DNA of 64,000 nt from Burhinus oedicnemus (taxonomy: Eukaryota; Chordata; Aves; Charadriiformes; Burhinidae). Under the pieces are notes generated by a model. The model saw nothing but the letters and a program-made list of their open reading frames with translations. It was not told the origin of the DNA and searched no databases. This document shows, piece by piece, positions 1 through 13,200 of this stretch. Where the stretch lies: contig VFFE01007127.1 in the NCBI GenBank assembly GCA_008921705.1, positions 1,139,472-1,203,471 of the forward strand, given 5' to 3'. Positions within the stretch are counted from its first letter, which is position 1. Each line of letters begins with the position of its first letter. A program made the position numbers and the translations under genes.

Positions 1-3000
1 GAAGCTTGACCAAAGGTTCCATCCTCACCGTGCTCCTGTTTACAGATCACCAACAGGCAAGGAAAAGCTGTGATAATTCTCAAAGACATGCTACAGTACT
101 AGTTTCTCAGTATCTATTCTGTCTTTTAAGACCTGTTTTCTATAAATTCTGTTCTTTCTCTACCAGTATCTCTAAGGATGGCCATCCCCCACCCTATGTC
201 CAGCATGCTTGTCTTTCCTTCTCCTGCTCCTTCAACAGCTGTCTAGAAGGAATTAGCTCTGGTTTATGTTGTTTCTGTGGTCTTAATTCAGCTGTCTAAA
301 CAGGGGAGTTTCTCCTATTTGACACACTCTGGCAAATCCTGCTGTCCTCAAGCTGTGGATCCCAATGGTCTCGGGTCTCTTATAGGCTCTACTGTAAGAT
401 CTGCCAGATCCTTGCAGTGTCCAGGATAGCCAAAGGTGTCTTAACCAGAATTGGATGCCTTCGTTCAGGGAAATGAATCAAGGCCCATTTTTCTCCATTC
501 CCTGTAGCTTCTTGCAGTAGCAATGATTTGGGAATTGAACATGTGTCCATCCTTCAGGCAACCTCTCTCACTCATCTTCTAGAGCCCAGACTCAATCTTT
601 TTGAAGGCCCATCTGAGGTCTTTCCTCTTGAATGAATTTAGAGCATTTCCGCTAAAGCAAATTCAGAGACAACCAAAATGGACGCAGAGGTTCTCAGGCA
701 CCCGCTGGAAATTTGGCCCATGTTCTCACACGATCTGAGGTGCCAGACAGGATGAATTACTGCTCAAAATGCATTAAGCCTTTTACGTTCCAAGCGATTG
801 TACGGTGGGAGCCACTGGTGGTGCTGATTGAAATTCCTGTAACCGTATTAGGGGAGGAAGCGGGTGCCAGACACATGATCATCCATATGCCCAGCTAAAT
901 CTACTCAGAATTAAGTTACGCTGAAGGAGACCTAGAAATCAATCTGTTCAGGCTTGCTTTTGGAAAAATGACACACTGGAGGTGACACAACTTAATTCTA
1001 TTTTCATCACTCTCTCATGCGAGCAAGATGGGCATATTGCATCTCACATGTCTCCTCCCCAGGTAATTATATTTGCAAAGATAATAAGCTGTCATAGTAA
1101 TAATAGTAAAATACTTTTCACCAATCACATGCCTTTCTGGGGCATTTCAGGCAACTTAGACTTCTCAGGCAAATACAAGCAAAATCAAACCAGGGAACAG
1201 TTTTTGTTAGGAAAGGAATGCACATTCCCATTGTATGGATGGTCCACTCCCATTAGCAATTTGTCCATAGCAGGGTTTAAAGTGTTCTAATAGTTGATAT
1301 TTTCTGTGATTTTTACAGTTCTGAGCATGAAAGGATCTTGACTCAGGACTGTATTTCTGGGATTTGCTGAAATAATATAATTATTGCAAGCCAGATTGAT
1401 GTAACACTTTTTAGATAAACTGCATTATCCAGCACCATGTCTTAAACTGGTCACATTGAAGCCTAAATTTTATTCTATTTTATCTCAACCGTGCTGAAAA
1501 CATGTTAGTCATAATAAGGTAGTTCTGTTCCAAAAGCAGTACTTTAAGTCCTATTCCAGGTGAAACCTGCATAGATAAGAAGCTGATTCTTGATAAAAGA
1601 CTTCTACTTTATGTGACCTAATTCACTTTGCAAGAGGTTACTCCTGTTGTAGAAGAAAAGGGAGACTCAATCCTTTACAGACTGGGTCCAAGAAAATCCA
1701 GGACAGTTCATGTGGATATAGGAACTCAAGGACAGATCTTCGTCAGTACCGAATCAGCTCCCTGGAGTAGGACTGCTCACTCCAGCTAAGGACCTGGCAG
1801 TATTAAGTCTTGTCAGTACCCTGCTTGTCTCCTACCTTGTATTAACACCATGTGTGTTATGAGAGCAGCTCTAGAAAGAATTGATTTTTTGGCAAGGCTG
1901 TACAACAGTAAAAACCATGAGAGAATCACTAGAAACTCAACTTTCTATTTTGCCCCTTCCTTTGTCTCTAAGCACATGGCTTTCCCTTCCAGGCAATAAC
2001 TGAGATTAACTCTGTGCAGTATTATCTTTCTAATCTAACTCTCCGTACAAAGTTTTCTGCATCTGGATTTGAGTTAATTAAATTGTGTTGTCATTTCAAT
2101 CATGACTTCTCTAAATTTGCAGTCTGTGAAGATTTCTTCTATCTTTGCCTGCTCATCCCCATTTCCACTCCATTTAAAAAATGAACAAATCAGTTGACAT
2201 TATTTTTCCACAGTTTTTTTTTTTTTAAATCAATTCTGTAAAGATTGGGATCTAAGGTTGAATTTAGCATCTTACTGTTCCAGGATTCTTACTAACCAGT
2301 GCCTTTGGCAGGCGTTCACATAAATGCAAGTCGAGTGGCTGGGAGTCATCCAGTTTTGTCCAATTGACATGGTAACATTATACACCTGGTGTTTGCTGCT
2401 GCTAACAAAGCCTCACAAGGTGGTAGTAGTTGTTCTCCATGTGTTTTCTAGCTGTTTTGACTTCATTTGTTGAATTATCCAGTAATTCATTACAAATAAA
2501 TTTCATTGGGCTTTTTGCCAATATTTTTCATCAAAAATGACATGAAGACAAATACTGTCATTATTTGTCCAGCTGTGCAGCTACATTTATATTCTCTGCA
2601 GGACTGAACCCATTATCAGAGCTAAATAACACTGATAATAAAAGGGTATCTCTCCACTACAGTGCATCTCGTGTCAACACATGCACCTAAGCAATATCAA
2701 AACCCTTCTGTGTTGGTTTAATAACCCTCCACACCCACTTTGTTCAGATGTAGACCTGCTCTATAATCTTCCAATTGAACATTTTTTCAACAAAAACCAG
2801 CCAGTTTTTTAAAAGCAGAATGTTTCAGAGCAGCGTACTGAATTCATATTTCAGGAGGCGAAAAGAAACACTCAGGCTGTTTCAATAATACATCAATATC
2901 CTGTTCCCAGATTGTCAAAACAAAACATTTTTATTTGTATTTCAAGTGATGTTTTGTTTAGAAGTATCTTTGTTTTACAATATAAATATTCCTTTAAAAA

Positions 3001-4168
3001 TATGTAACCAGCTTGGAACATTTCTCTTTCATAAAACAAAGTATCTTCATTATCCCCAAATGCCTGTTTTTTAACACTCGCAGGACTGGCGTTTACATTT
3101 TTACTTTTACACTGTTCAGCAGCAGAAAACAAACTTGCTAGGAAGTGGAATATGTGATTCCTGCCCATTTCTTGCAGCTCTTGGGAAATGCCTGCAGAAG
3201 AAGCTTTAGCAAACACAAGCAGAGTGTTAACACAGCAGCTTGCCAGTGGTTTTCCTCCCTGGACTAAGAGGAGTTACAGGTTGCAGTTGTTGCCTTGTAG
3301 CAGACTGGTACTGCAGGAGGAGGAGAGGGGCTGACCACAAGCTTGTCCACTACATTGCAGAAACCACCTTGACTGCTCTGGTCCTTCACTGAGAGAGAGA
3401 TGAGAAAGGCACAAGACACTGCAGCATCCTTTGCGGTTTGCTGTACCATGAGACTATCCAGCTTCTACTATAATTTCCCCCTGTAATTTACAGCTCTGCT
3501 TCCTGTGCTCCTTCTCAGCACTGGCAAGCAGAACAGAGCTGTAAATCAGTTAAGGCCGAGGATGCCACTCTCCCAGCCCTAGACAGGGACTGCTGATGAC
3601 GCCTTACATAGGTAACTGTTAAGTTCCCTGTGGATGTGTCTTCAGATAGGGAATTTTGGAAGGTTTGTGAGATAATGGGAAATTTATAATATATATAATC
3701 CTCCAAAAATAATCACCTTCATTCTAAACTTTAATGGATCTGCTCCCCTGCCTCCCCACATGCCCATCCACCTCTCTAGATTTGTGTGACTCTAAGGATA
3801 AAATGTTCCAGCTCCTGCCTGTTTACACGTGACCAAAGCTGCCTTCTTTGGCTCTGATTCAATCAGCCTCTGAGATTAGACTGAGATTAAATATTTTGTG
3901 TGTGTTTTAAGGGGAAAGATTAATTGAACTTTATTACAGGTTTAATGCTTCAGTCTCAATTTGCATTTTAAAAGGCGTGATCTCATCCACTTTCAGAATA
4001 CTGCTTTTCGTGTTTACCGCTTAGAATTGATTCCATGTTTGATAGGTTATAATTAAAGTAGGCACATTAAGGATTTAATAGTGCTTCTTATTGTTAAGAA
4101 GGATTAAAGGGGTGTTAGAATTCATACTTTAAATTAATGACTTTGATTAAACGAGGGCACAAGGGGAT
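1..4168. other. Unique noncoding DNA, no gene recognised
   Basis: No supported gene lies here. Open frames are at most about 107 codons, overlap one another on both strands and match no family I recognise. A 13-base T run lies at 2214-2226. A patch at about 676-862 keeps roughly eight CpG dinucleotides in CpG-poor surroundings and is treated as a separate finding. The stretch at about 3880-4150 is AT-rich with homeodomain-like TAAT cores. It could be intergenic or intronic. Confidence 0.6.
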
Positions 4169-4210
4169 CCTCTGATACTGACTCCTGTTCTGACCTTGGG
4201 AAAGTCACCT
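4169..4210 (+). repeat. MIR-type (CORE) SINE remnant, central part
   Basis: This segment follows the central region of the tetrapod MIR SINE closely. The order CTCTG, ACT, ACT, CTGT, then GACCTTGGGAAAGTCAC is the expected succession, with one substitution in the last block by my recollection of the consensus (usual form GACCTTGGGCAAGTCAC). MIR is a tRNA-derived SINE that was active before amniotes diversified, and only a few decayed copies persist in bird genomes. Neither the tRNA-like head nor the 3' tail is recognisable here, so this is a core fragment. The match was made by eye, and a RepeatMasker hit to MIR or a related CORE-SINE would settle it. Confidence 0.6.
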
Positions 4211-7200
4211 GGGCCCAGTACCTGTTCTTACAAGCTAAAGCTCCCCTCTAAGCATGTTTTAGAGATTTGGGCTTAACTCCTTTGCATCTTGGTCAGTTCT
4301 CTTTGTAAAAGCTGGTGACTGGGAGATTCCCAGTTTGAAAAGGGGCCTTTTCCAGTCCCATTAGATCAGTAGTTTGGCAGGATTGAGCCCAGATTCCCAC
4401 ATTTTGTAAGCCTAACTAACTTTGGATTTCTTGTGTTGCTCCTGTTTGAAGAAATCTGACCCTCTGTAACAATGCACAAATTTCTTTCTGAAGGTCCTTG
4501 GTTCATATTAACCAGTAAGTTGCAAATAGGTTACAACTGCAGAACAGAGACCTGGGTTTTAGAGTCAATGTGCTGGAGATTTTTTTGAGTTTTATTTTGT
4601 AAAGTACTAAGTACATCATCTAACTTGAGCAGCAGTGACGAGAAGGAGTTCATTTGTGTCTTGGTGCATGATTGCATCATGGATGTGCAACTTTTTCGTT
4701 AAAATAGGGAAAATTTCAACTTTGCTCCTATAAAAGGGAGTTCTATTGAAAAATGTCCATGAAATATTTCCTTGTTCAGTTGGTTCTGATACATGCTATA
4801 TTTTCTGCAAGATTCATCCAGAAATGGTAGCAAATCTTCAGCTGTGTTGTGGCAGTACACCACAAAGGGGAAAATCCAGCCTACCACTGAGATCACTGAA
4901 AAGGAAATGTTTTAGATCAGTTCAACAAAAAGCAGTGAAATCTTTCAGCCTGAAATGCGTCAACCTGTTTCTCTTATTTAAAAATGTCTCATTGAAAAGC
5001 TTCTGGAGTTTAAGTTCAATAACAAACATTCGCTTTCCATCACAGTTTGGGATGAAAACAAACTATTGAAACATGGGGATTTGCCACAGAATAGGAATCC
5101 CATATTTTGCTCATCTTTAACCATATGGCTTCTGCTTCATGCGCAGAGAATTTGAATTGTGAAATGAGAAAGTAATAAATTAGGAACAGCTACACCATAG
5201 AGTGAATAGCAACTGCTCTTCTTTCCCATGTGATCCCTCTTTTTCTGTAAATCTAGAGGTAAAGAGTGAATGGTGTTCAAGTCATGAGGGCTTCAATAGG
5301 ACTATATGGTGTGGAACCGTGGGCTGGCTTTCTGCACATCAGTATCTATGGCAAAATGAAAATCCAGCCTTGTAGAAACATTGACTCAAACAGCTTTGCA
5401 GAAATCAGACAAACATATAGCTGTGAGTCACCTCTTGTTTAGGCTGGGGTAAATCAGGAATCATTTTTTGAAATCCATCTTGCATCATCGGTACAAGTCA
5501 GAGATGTCCGTGGAAAAGTCTCTTCTGATTCATACCAGGGTCTTGCTCAGGCTAAGAGCTGGGATTGGGAACTCAGCTGGGGGCAAAGCTGTATGAGATG
5601 GAGAGGTTTTTTCTGTTGCTGGTCAAGCTGTCCCTTTTCATAGGCTGCTAATCACACACCTTTCAGGCAATTCCCCAAAAAAGGGAAATCTTTGCTGATG
5701 TGTAAGTGGTAGCTACCCCTGATATAAGCTGTGTTTTGGCTCAAAAAAATCCGTCTGCTGATCCCCAAGTAATTAATGGTCAGATCGTCTCATTGGGAAA
5801 ATGTAAATTGCCAGTGCTCTTGCTCCTAGAGCAGTATCTTCCGTGCACATGCAGACTAGTCTGGCAGCTACAGTAAATTGGTGCAGACACATGGGAGTTG
5901 ATTGAGTGATGCTGATTTACATCAGCTGAAGACTGTCATGGTCTGACATCCTGCTTTTTTCCTTTGAGGGCCATAGACTGCATGACCGTCTGTTACTGTC
6001 TGCCATTAAATTATTCATCTCCAATAAGGGTTGATTAAAATTTCATAAGACAGTTGTATAATACTGGAATGCAAGCTAATAGCAGAGAATGCATTTTCTG
6101 AGATTTTAAAGGTTGTAGCATGATCCTTTATCTGTAACCAGTCTTGCTAACTGTACTAATAATTATATCATGATCATCTAGTTTGTGGAACTAATCTTTA
6201 TGTCTCTACCTATGAAAAAAACCCAGTTGCTTGAAGACTATAGGATTTGTGCATGTTTCAGTCACAACCTGAGCTATTTGTCACTCATCACAACTGTTCA
6301 AGTGGACAAAGAGTGTTATTAAAGTTTTTTGTAAAAAATGCACCATACCCACATATGTATTAAAAGTAGAATGCTAAGCATGGTTATTAATTAACTTAGT
6401 TATGGTACAATTAATTTTTGAAATATATTTGCCCAGTTTTAGCACTGCTGATTGTAAATATGTCTCTTTTGCAGAGCTGCTTAACTTTAATTTTGTACCT
6501 AATATACCTTCAGCGTTTATTCAAAATGCAGTCATTATTAACTTTGAGATGAAGCATGCTCTTGGAATTGCAAAGAAAGAAATTCATTTCGGCTGCCTAC
6601 ACAAGCTTTCCCGGCTGACTTAATGCAGATGCTGGGTACGCATCTCTGGAGGAGGTTAAAAAAAAACGCAATTGCCACCTGGCCAAGAGCTTAACTTTCA
6701 AATGGACGTGAAGTGAAACTTCAAAGGAGACGTGCTGGGGCAGAAGCTGGGTTCAGAACCTGCAGGCAGGAGCAGCTGGCTGCCATGGGCCCTAGCTTAT
6801 CCCTGCCCCCCAGGGACATACCGGCTGTGTTATACTGAGCGTTGGAGTAAAACCCAGCAGTGCAATCTGGACCTGGTAATCGCAAGGTGCCTCTTTTTGC
6901 CTCCTGGAAACAAACTGTCTTTGATCCTTTTTATGCCCTAAGCCATGCCAGAGCACCTCCACCTTTTAATGAATTGCACCATTTTATTTCCAGGTACTCC
7001 ACCTGTTAGTTGCCAGCAAGAGAGCCCTACAGCAGCAGGATCCATTTCTAGTGCTAGCTTTATAGCCTTACAGATAAAATTGGCAAGCCAAAGCAAATAC
7101 CTGTCAGTAGCATAAAACTGTTGACTCTGCAATTCTCTTGGACTGCTGTTCGTGAACCGAGGGGAAAGAGTAGCTCAGGCACTATTTCACAGCCCTGTAG

Positions 7201-10200
7201 ATTCATGAGTTAGTATGTGGGATCATGAAATGGAGTTGTAGTAGACTCCTAGGAAAGACTGTGCAAGAATGGGGGGAGCTGTAACCCCGTCTTCTGACAG
7301 AAGGCACAGAAAGGGAAATTCAGCACTAGGACCCATGCCGTAAAGGTCTGCTCCTTGGCTGCATAAATCAAGATGGTTCCAATCTCCGTAAAGGAGATTT
7401 AGTTCAAATTCAGCCTTTGCTGTGAATTTTTTGCCAGCTTTTCTTTTGATCTAATAATTTCCCCCCAGCCCCTCTGTTCGACCATGTCTCTCAAATCCAA
7501 CCAATTCCTGTTCAGTGAGGGGACCATTTCTCCGGCACAAAGCCGAGGCTGCCTTAATCCCAGGGAAGCCGGTGATGAGATGCTGAAAGGAGCCAACAGA
7601 GCTTTGTTGGCAATGAGAGTAAAGAACAGGCTTAGTCAGCCTCTTTAGTCATTTACCCTCCCCCTTGCCAGCTATTAGCTGCAACTTGGGCTCAAAGGAT
7701 GAGATTTTTATAATGAAATTTTAGATGACAAAGAGCTGGTAGCCTGATTCTAAGCTGGGCACTGCTGCGTTACTGCCAGGGGGGAGAAACAGGCACCTCC
7801 AGGGGTAGTTCATCTGACGTGCCTTAGATACCTGTCATGGGATGAGATAAATGTCCTGCTGGATATGTCTGTGTCCCTCCACTGACTACAGGGAGAAGCT
7901 AGGGACACTAGCTCAGTTATAAACGCCTTCATTTTAGCCAGCTCTGTTAGGTCAGGCTATTCACAGCTGAACTGTTCAGGTTGGTGGAAGCGGCTGTGGG
8001 TTTCGTCCAGAGTAAAACCACTCAGTCACAGCAATGACAGCTTGTGTTCCTGGGGAGATACCAACCACGTTCTCCTCCTCCCATGTGAAATGGCTTTGGA
8101 GCTTGTGCTAAGCCATTTCCTACGTACCTGAGAGTCTGTCTTATGATGATGTGCAGTCTGAACTTCAGAGCAGAGTTGAACCTAAACTTGAGAGTGTAGA
8201 CCCACAGAGGGGACAGGAAACCTGTAACAGGTACACTAGCCTCACACTGTGCCCTGCACTAGAGTTCAGTAGTGAAAACAAGCGCACATGAGCAAAAAAG
8301 AGCTGAGAGGTACATGGAGCTGGGAAGTACAAACAGCATCAGGTTATTTTACGGTGATATTTTTGTTCATTAACTCTCTGATCTTTCCACATGCTGCCAT
8401 CTGTAGAAAGCACACATTGTACATATGGGATTTTTATTCATGCTGTCAGGGGGAGCTGGATTATTTCCAGTTATATCAGCTCCTTCCCTTCAATATTCAA
8501 GGAAAAAAAATGGCTTTCTGTAGTACATTCTTGCTGGGGTTTCAAAATAATGCTCCTTTCCCTGTTGTTTTTCTGCATTTCTGTTTCATAAACATTGTTT
8601 TTCATCACCCTTATGTTCCTCGTTGCTTCTATCCTGATTCACACCATTTACGTCCTTGCTGGAACCAGTGTTGTCAATGAAGCTGGTCAAATAAAGATAA
8701 AACCAATTTGGGAGTGAACATCAGGCCAGACTCTGCTGATGTAAATCAGAGCTGAGCCAGCCTGTGGATGTGTGCCAGTGGGGAGCCTGGTGCAGACAGT
8801 CTGGCTTTGTTAGGCTTATGTTACCCGCTATTCTAAGGAATTCAGAAGACCCCAGAGGCTCTCTGTCCAGATGTAAAACTGAAATGACCATGTGTTTCAG
8901 AAGGAACCGCTATTCATCCAGGAACACGTCGATTGCGAAGTTTGTGGTTCAGTGGCGAGTACACTCCAAGCTTAAACCGTTTCAGGCATTTACAACAGGA
9001 GCTGTGGAAATACCAGGCAATCCAAGGGTGAACCTTCTGAGAAGGTGTGTAGCCTACAAGAACTTCCCCATCTTGGAAATTAGAACAATGATGGGAATGG
9101 GTACTTCAGGGCACCTTTGAGACAAGGCAAGCACCAAGACTCTCTGAAAGCCATTGTCTGCTTGGATTTCATCCTCTTGCAATCAGTATTCAGTTGCAGT
9201 GCTGGGAGGCCAGACCACTTTTCCCACCTACCAATGACACAGAGGAGCAGTAATCTTGACAAAATCTAAATAGGGGTATTTCTAGTAAACTGGAGGAGAA
9301 GACAATGACCAAGACAGCTTTTGTGGAGTCCATAAATCTCTGTGCTGATAAATTACTCAGAAAGTGCATTGCACAGACACAGAATCCTAATTCACAAGGG
9401 GGAGCCGATGATAATGACTTCACAGGTTGTTGCTACCAGGGCATAGCCAGTCTATTTTTCTCTTTTATGGCTATCTGTTCTCAGGAATGCATCCATCAGG
9501 AAAAAAATCCTTTCTAAACGTTGAATTTATTTGATGACCAGCCAAGTGCCAGTGTCACATTGGCTGAAGCATGTGGCTCAGTAGCTAATACATAGATTAA
9601 CAAAAGCTTCTTGCTCTGTTTCTTCCTCTTCGCTGGAGATGACTGGTTGAGCTCTGGACAGCCTGCCATTCATTTATAACATACTTCTTGGCTCACAGGG
9701 TGATAAATTCCTTTCTGCTGTCTTTCATCCTGGCTCGTCCAAGAATTAGTCAAGAAACTTTCTGGTGCTTGACTATGGTTCTCTCCAAGATAATTTTAGG
9801 TGATTAAATGGTAGATGAGCAGTTGCTTCTGAATATTCAGACCTTCTGCCACTGCTCTGGATGGTGTTCTTCAAACGATGTCCTTTGGGATTAGGAAGGA
9901 TGCTGGCATCACTGTTGCATTCACTGCTGGTTTTGCTTAATTAATAGCTCTAGTTTTGGACTGGTCTACACAAAAAAGCCCTCCAACTTGAGCAAAATGG
10001 TGTTTAAAACTCAAGATAGTTTGTTCATCAGCGGGGTGTAATGTTCAAAAGCACTGAGAAAACAGCACTCATGAGCTGTTAATCAGACCATTCTGCTAAA
10101 GCTGTTATTTTGGACATTTTCAACCACCCCAACAGCAGGTACCAGTAGGGTGACCCAACTCAGTGCAGTAGCATGACAGAAATACCTTCAGCCCAGTGCT

Positions 10201-13200
10201 GCAGTGGTCTTCCCACCCCTTACTGGGAAGAGATGTAATAAACTGGACATGCAGCTCTACCAGCTGAATGTATCCAGAATTCATGACTCAAAAATCCTAA
10301 AATTTGCTTTAACAAATCATGAGTTTAATTTTTCTGTTTGATTTTTCAGTGGTAGTTTGACATTTTTCTTCTTTGTGTCTGGTCACCTGTGTAAATTGTT
10401 TTGCTGATCTGGGTGGGCTGTGAGAAGCTTCTCTTTTATACAGGAAAGCTGAAGCTTCCATGTACAGAGAGAAATGAGGAACTGAGGAATGATGATATGT
10501 ATCATTATCAGGAGACTTGTAAGAAAATAATGGGAGCTGACAGTGGTAGATTCAAGAAGATGTTTACAAGATAAATAACAGCAACAACTTTATTAGATCC
10601 ACCGACTTAGAAATAGGAACAGATATATTTTCCCACCCAGGAGATGACACACTTTATGTCGGCTTCTAGTTTCATGTACACATGGCTACTTGTCAGCACT
10701 GGGTGTGAGGCTTATCTCTGCCTTCTGCCTCTGTGAGCAGGGCTGCTTTGTTCGTGCCTTTGCAAGCCAAGAGAAACGCTGGTATTAGTCTCTTGCTCCT
10801 GTTGCTGATTCTTAGGACGGAGTGAATGGTGGGGTAGAGATAGGTGAAGAATACAGCTAGGAGTGTTGAGCCACAAGCCCAGTTCCTGCTGCTGAACTGG
10901 TGACTAGCCAAGCACAGGCCAGGTAATACGGAAAAGGGACTGTGGTGCTCGGCTGTCTTTGTGCTTACAAGCAAAATTCTCAGCTAATAGGTCAAGTAAG
11001 TCCTAGATCTGTGCTCAAGCCAATGTTTTAATAAATCACAGTTGTTTGACAAAATGAAATCTCAGCTCAGCATGAGCCAGAACTGAATTCTCTGTTTCAG
11101 AAAGATCAGAACCTCAGGCTATTTTGTATCATCATTGTTGCTGCTTCTAAAATCTTTGAAGCGAAAGTCAGTGACCTGTCATCCTCCTTGTACAAATTCC
11201 TTTCCTTGCTGCTGTTCAATGCTAACATAGGACTGATTTCTCAAGGCCTCAAAATTTCTGAATCATCCTTATTTTGCCTGCAAACCCATCTCGTCCTCCC
11301 AAAAAACTGTCACATAAATGAAATTATCTCCATTGTGTTGATAGACAAAGAAGCTAAAGATTGTTCAAGTGTTGTAGAAATTTCTAGTTTATTTATTGCT
11401 TCTACATCTTGATGAAGCCAGGTCTATACTTGCTGAAGCAATAGGTATGCTTAAATATGTAGTTTTAACATAGCAAATGTGTTATTTGTATGTACTGTAT
11501 CTACTTGATGTGGCATTGTTTTGCTCTGATTCCTCAGCCACTGGAGCCTGGGGATCATTCTGTTCCATCCCATTCTCTGCCTTCAGCTCCTTTTCATTAA
11601 CTTGACCACTACGGGATTGAAAAACTTCTGAGATTTCATGATCACACTTTTCCACCTCACAGGGTTAGCCTGAACAAGAAACTTCTCTTGGAAGGAGCAG
11701 AACCTCAGGCTTTTTTTTCTGTTTTTGCTAAAAAGCCTTGAAACCCAAGGAAACCAGCCTGGCAGAGTCAGCAGGGCATGCTGACCTTGGGCTTCAAAGA
11801 GAATTTCTCTGCAGGGTCCTTCAGGGGTGTGCAGAGAGGGGCATAGCAGGACTTTCCAGTTCGTGATGTTTTTTTCCCCACTCATTGTAGGCCTGCATTA
11901 AAAAAAATATGTGAAAGGAATCAAAGTATAGCCATCATAAATAATTTCTGGCAACTCCTTTTCAGGTACTCCAGGTTCATGGGATATCCTCAGAATTCTC
12001 CAGTTTGTTTAGATTTGCCTTGTGTGGTGAGTTTTGTGTTACGTTATTCTAAGACCAACTTTTGGAGTTGGATAGTAAAGAGAATAAAGAAACATGCAAG
12101 TTGATCTTGTGTCCAGGTAGCCAGAATATCTGAACCTATTCTGTCTTCAGACATGTTACAAATATTAACTAATCCTCAGTTCTTCACTGATATAAGATAC
12201 TATAAGCCTTATTGCTCATGTAGGAAAATAATGGCAAAAAAGTTTAAATTCATATGGAACTGCCCAGCATGACTTACTGTAAGGATTTCCAGCTGGCCCC
12301 TGGAGCTGAAAGACCTCTGTCATCTCTGGCATGGCTCACTGTGCTGGCAACGGAGGAGGGAGTGATAGCTTGAAAGGCCTGAACAGGGAAACAGGTATCC
12401 CACTCCCACAGTTTTTCACTGGGAGAGAAGAGAGATGGGAAAGGGCAAGCAAATCAAACTGTCCAGATTTTTAGAATCTGAAATTACTCACTCCCTAGAG
12501 GAAACACAGGCAATTTCCTTAAACTTTCAGACTCAGTCTTTCAAAACAACCATGTTGTACTCTGTATACCTACCTGATGAAGTTAGTTTCTTGCTAATAT
12601 CCCCGTAGGGGACAGAGGGTCCTTAGCTCACAGCCATCACTGCTTAAGAGCCATATGAACATCTTTCAGAAATATTTAAGCAGGGAAAAGGCAGAAAGGA
12701 AGCCAATGCATTTTAAGAAAACTGGAGCAGCATTGCCTGGCAGACTATGGCCTCAGTGCCATTCCTCTACCTGATTTTATAGCCTTGCTTAATGATGAGC
12801 TGTGATGTTTCATGAAGCCGTGAATCAACCTGAAATGACAGACTGATGGGGACGTATCAGGTAGAAGATAAATCTCCCTGACTGGCAGGCCTCAAAGCGG
12901 AAGGAGATCTTCCTTTTCTCCACACTTTATGCCCTTGCCAGCTGCAATTCAGGCTTTGATCTTTTGGAGGTAAAAGCAGAAAGCCCTGATACATAGCTGA
13001 AGGAGAGGCTTCTCAGCAATCTCTGGGCTTTGTGGAAAGTAGCAGGGCTGACTTGGTAAGTGACTGGCTGTCTTTTTGTGCATCAGCACGGAGGCCGTAT
13101 CCTGCTAAGGTCTTGGCATTCAGTGGTATGGCAATGATAGGAAAACAGGCAAGCGGAAGTTTTGGATGAAGCATTATCAAAGCAGTTTGTTTCAGTAAGA

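Noticed and set aside
8288..9120. Two plus-strand open frames of 118 and 130 codons
   Set aside because: They are rich in Phe, Cys and Arg in the irregular way expected of noncoding DNA, and there is no recognisable family.
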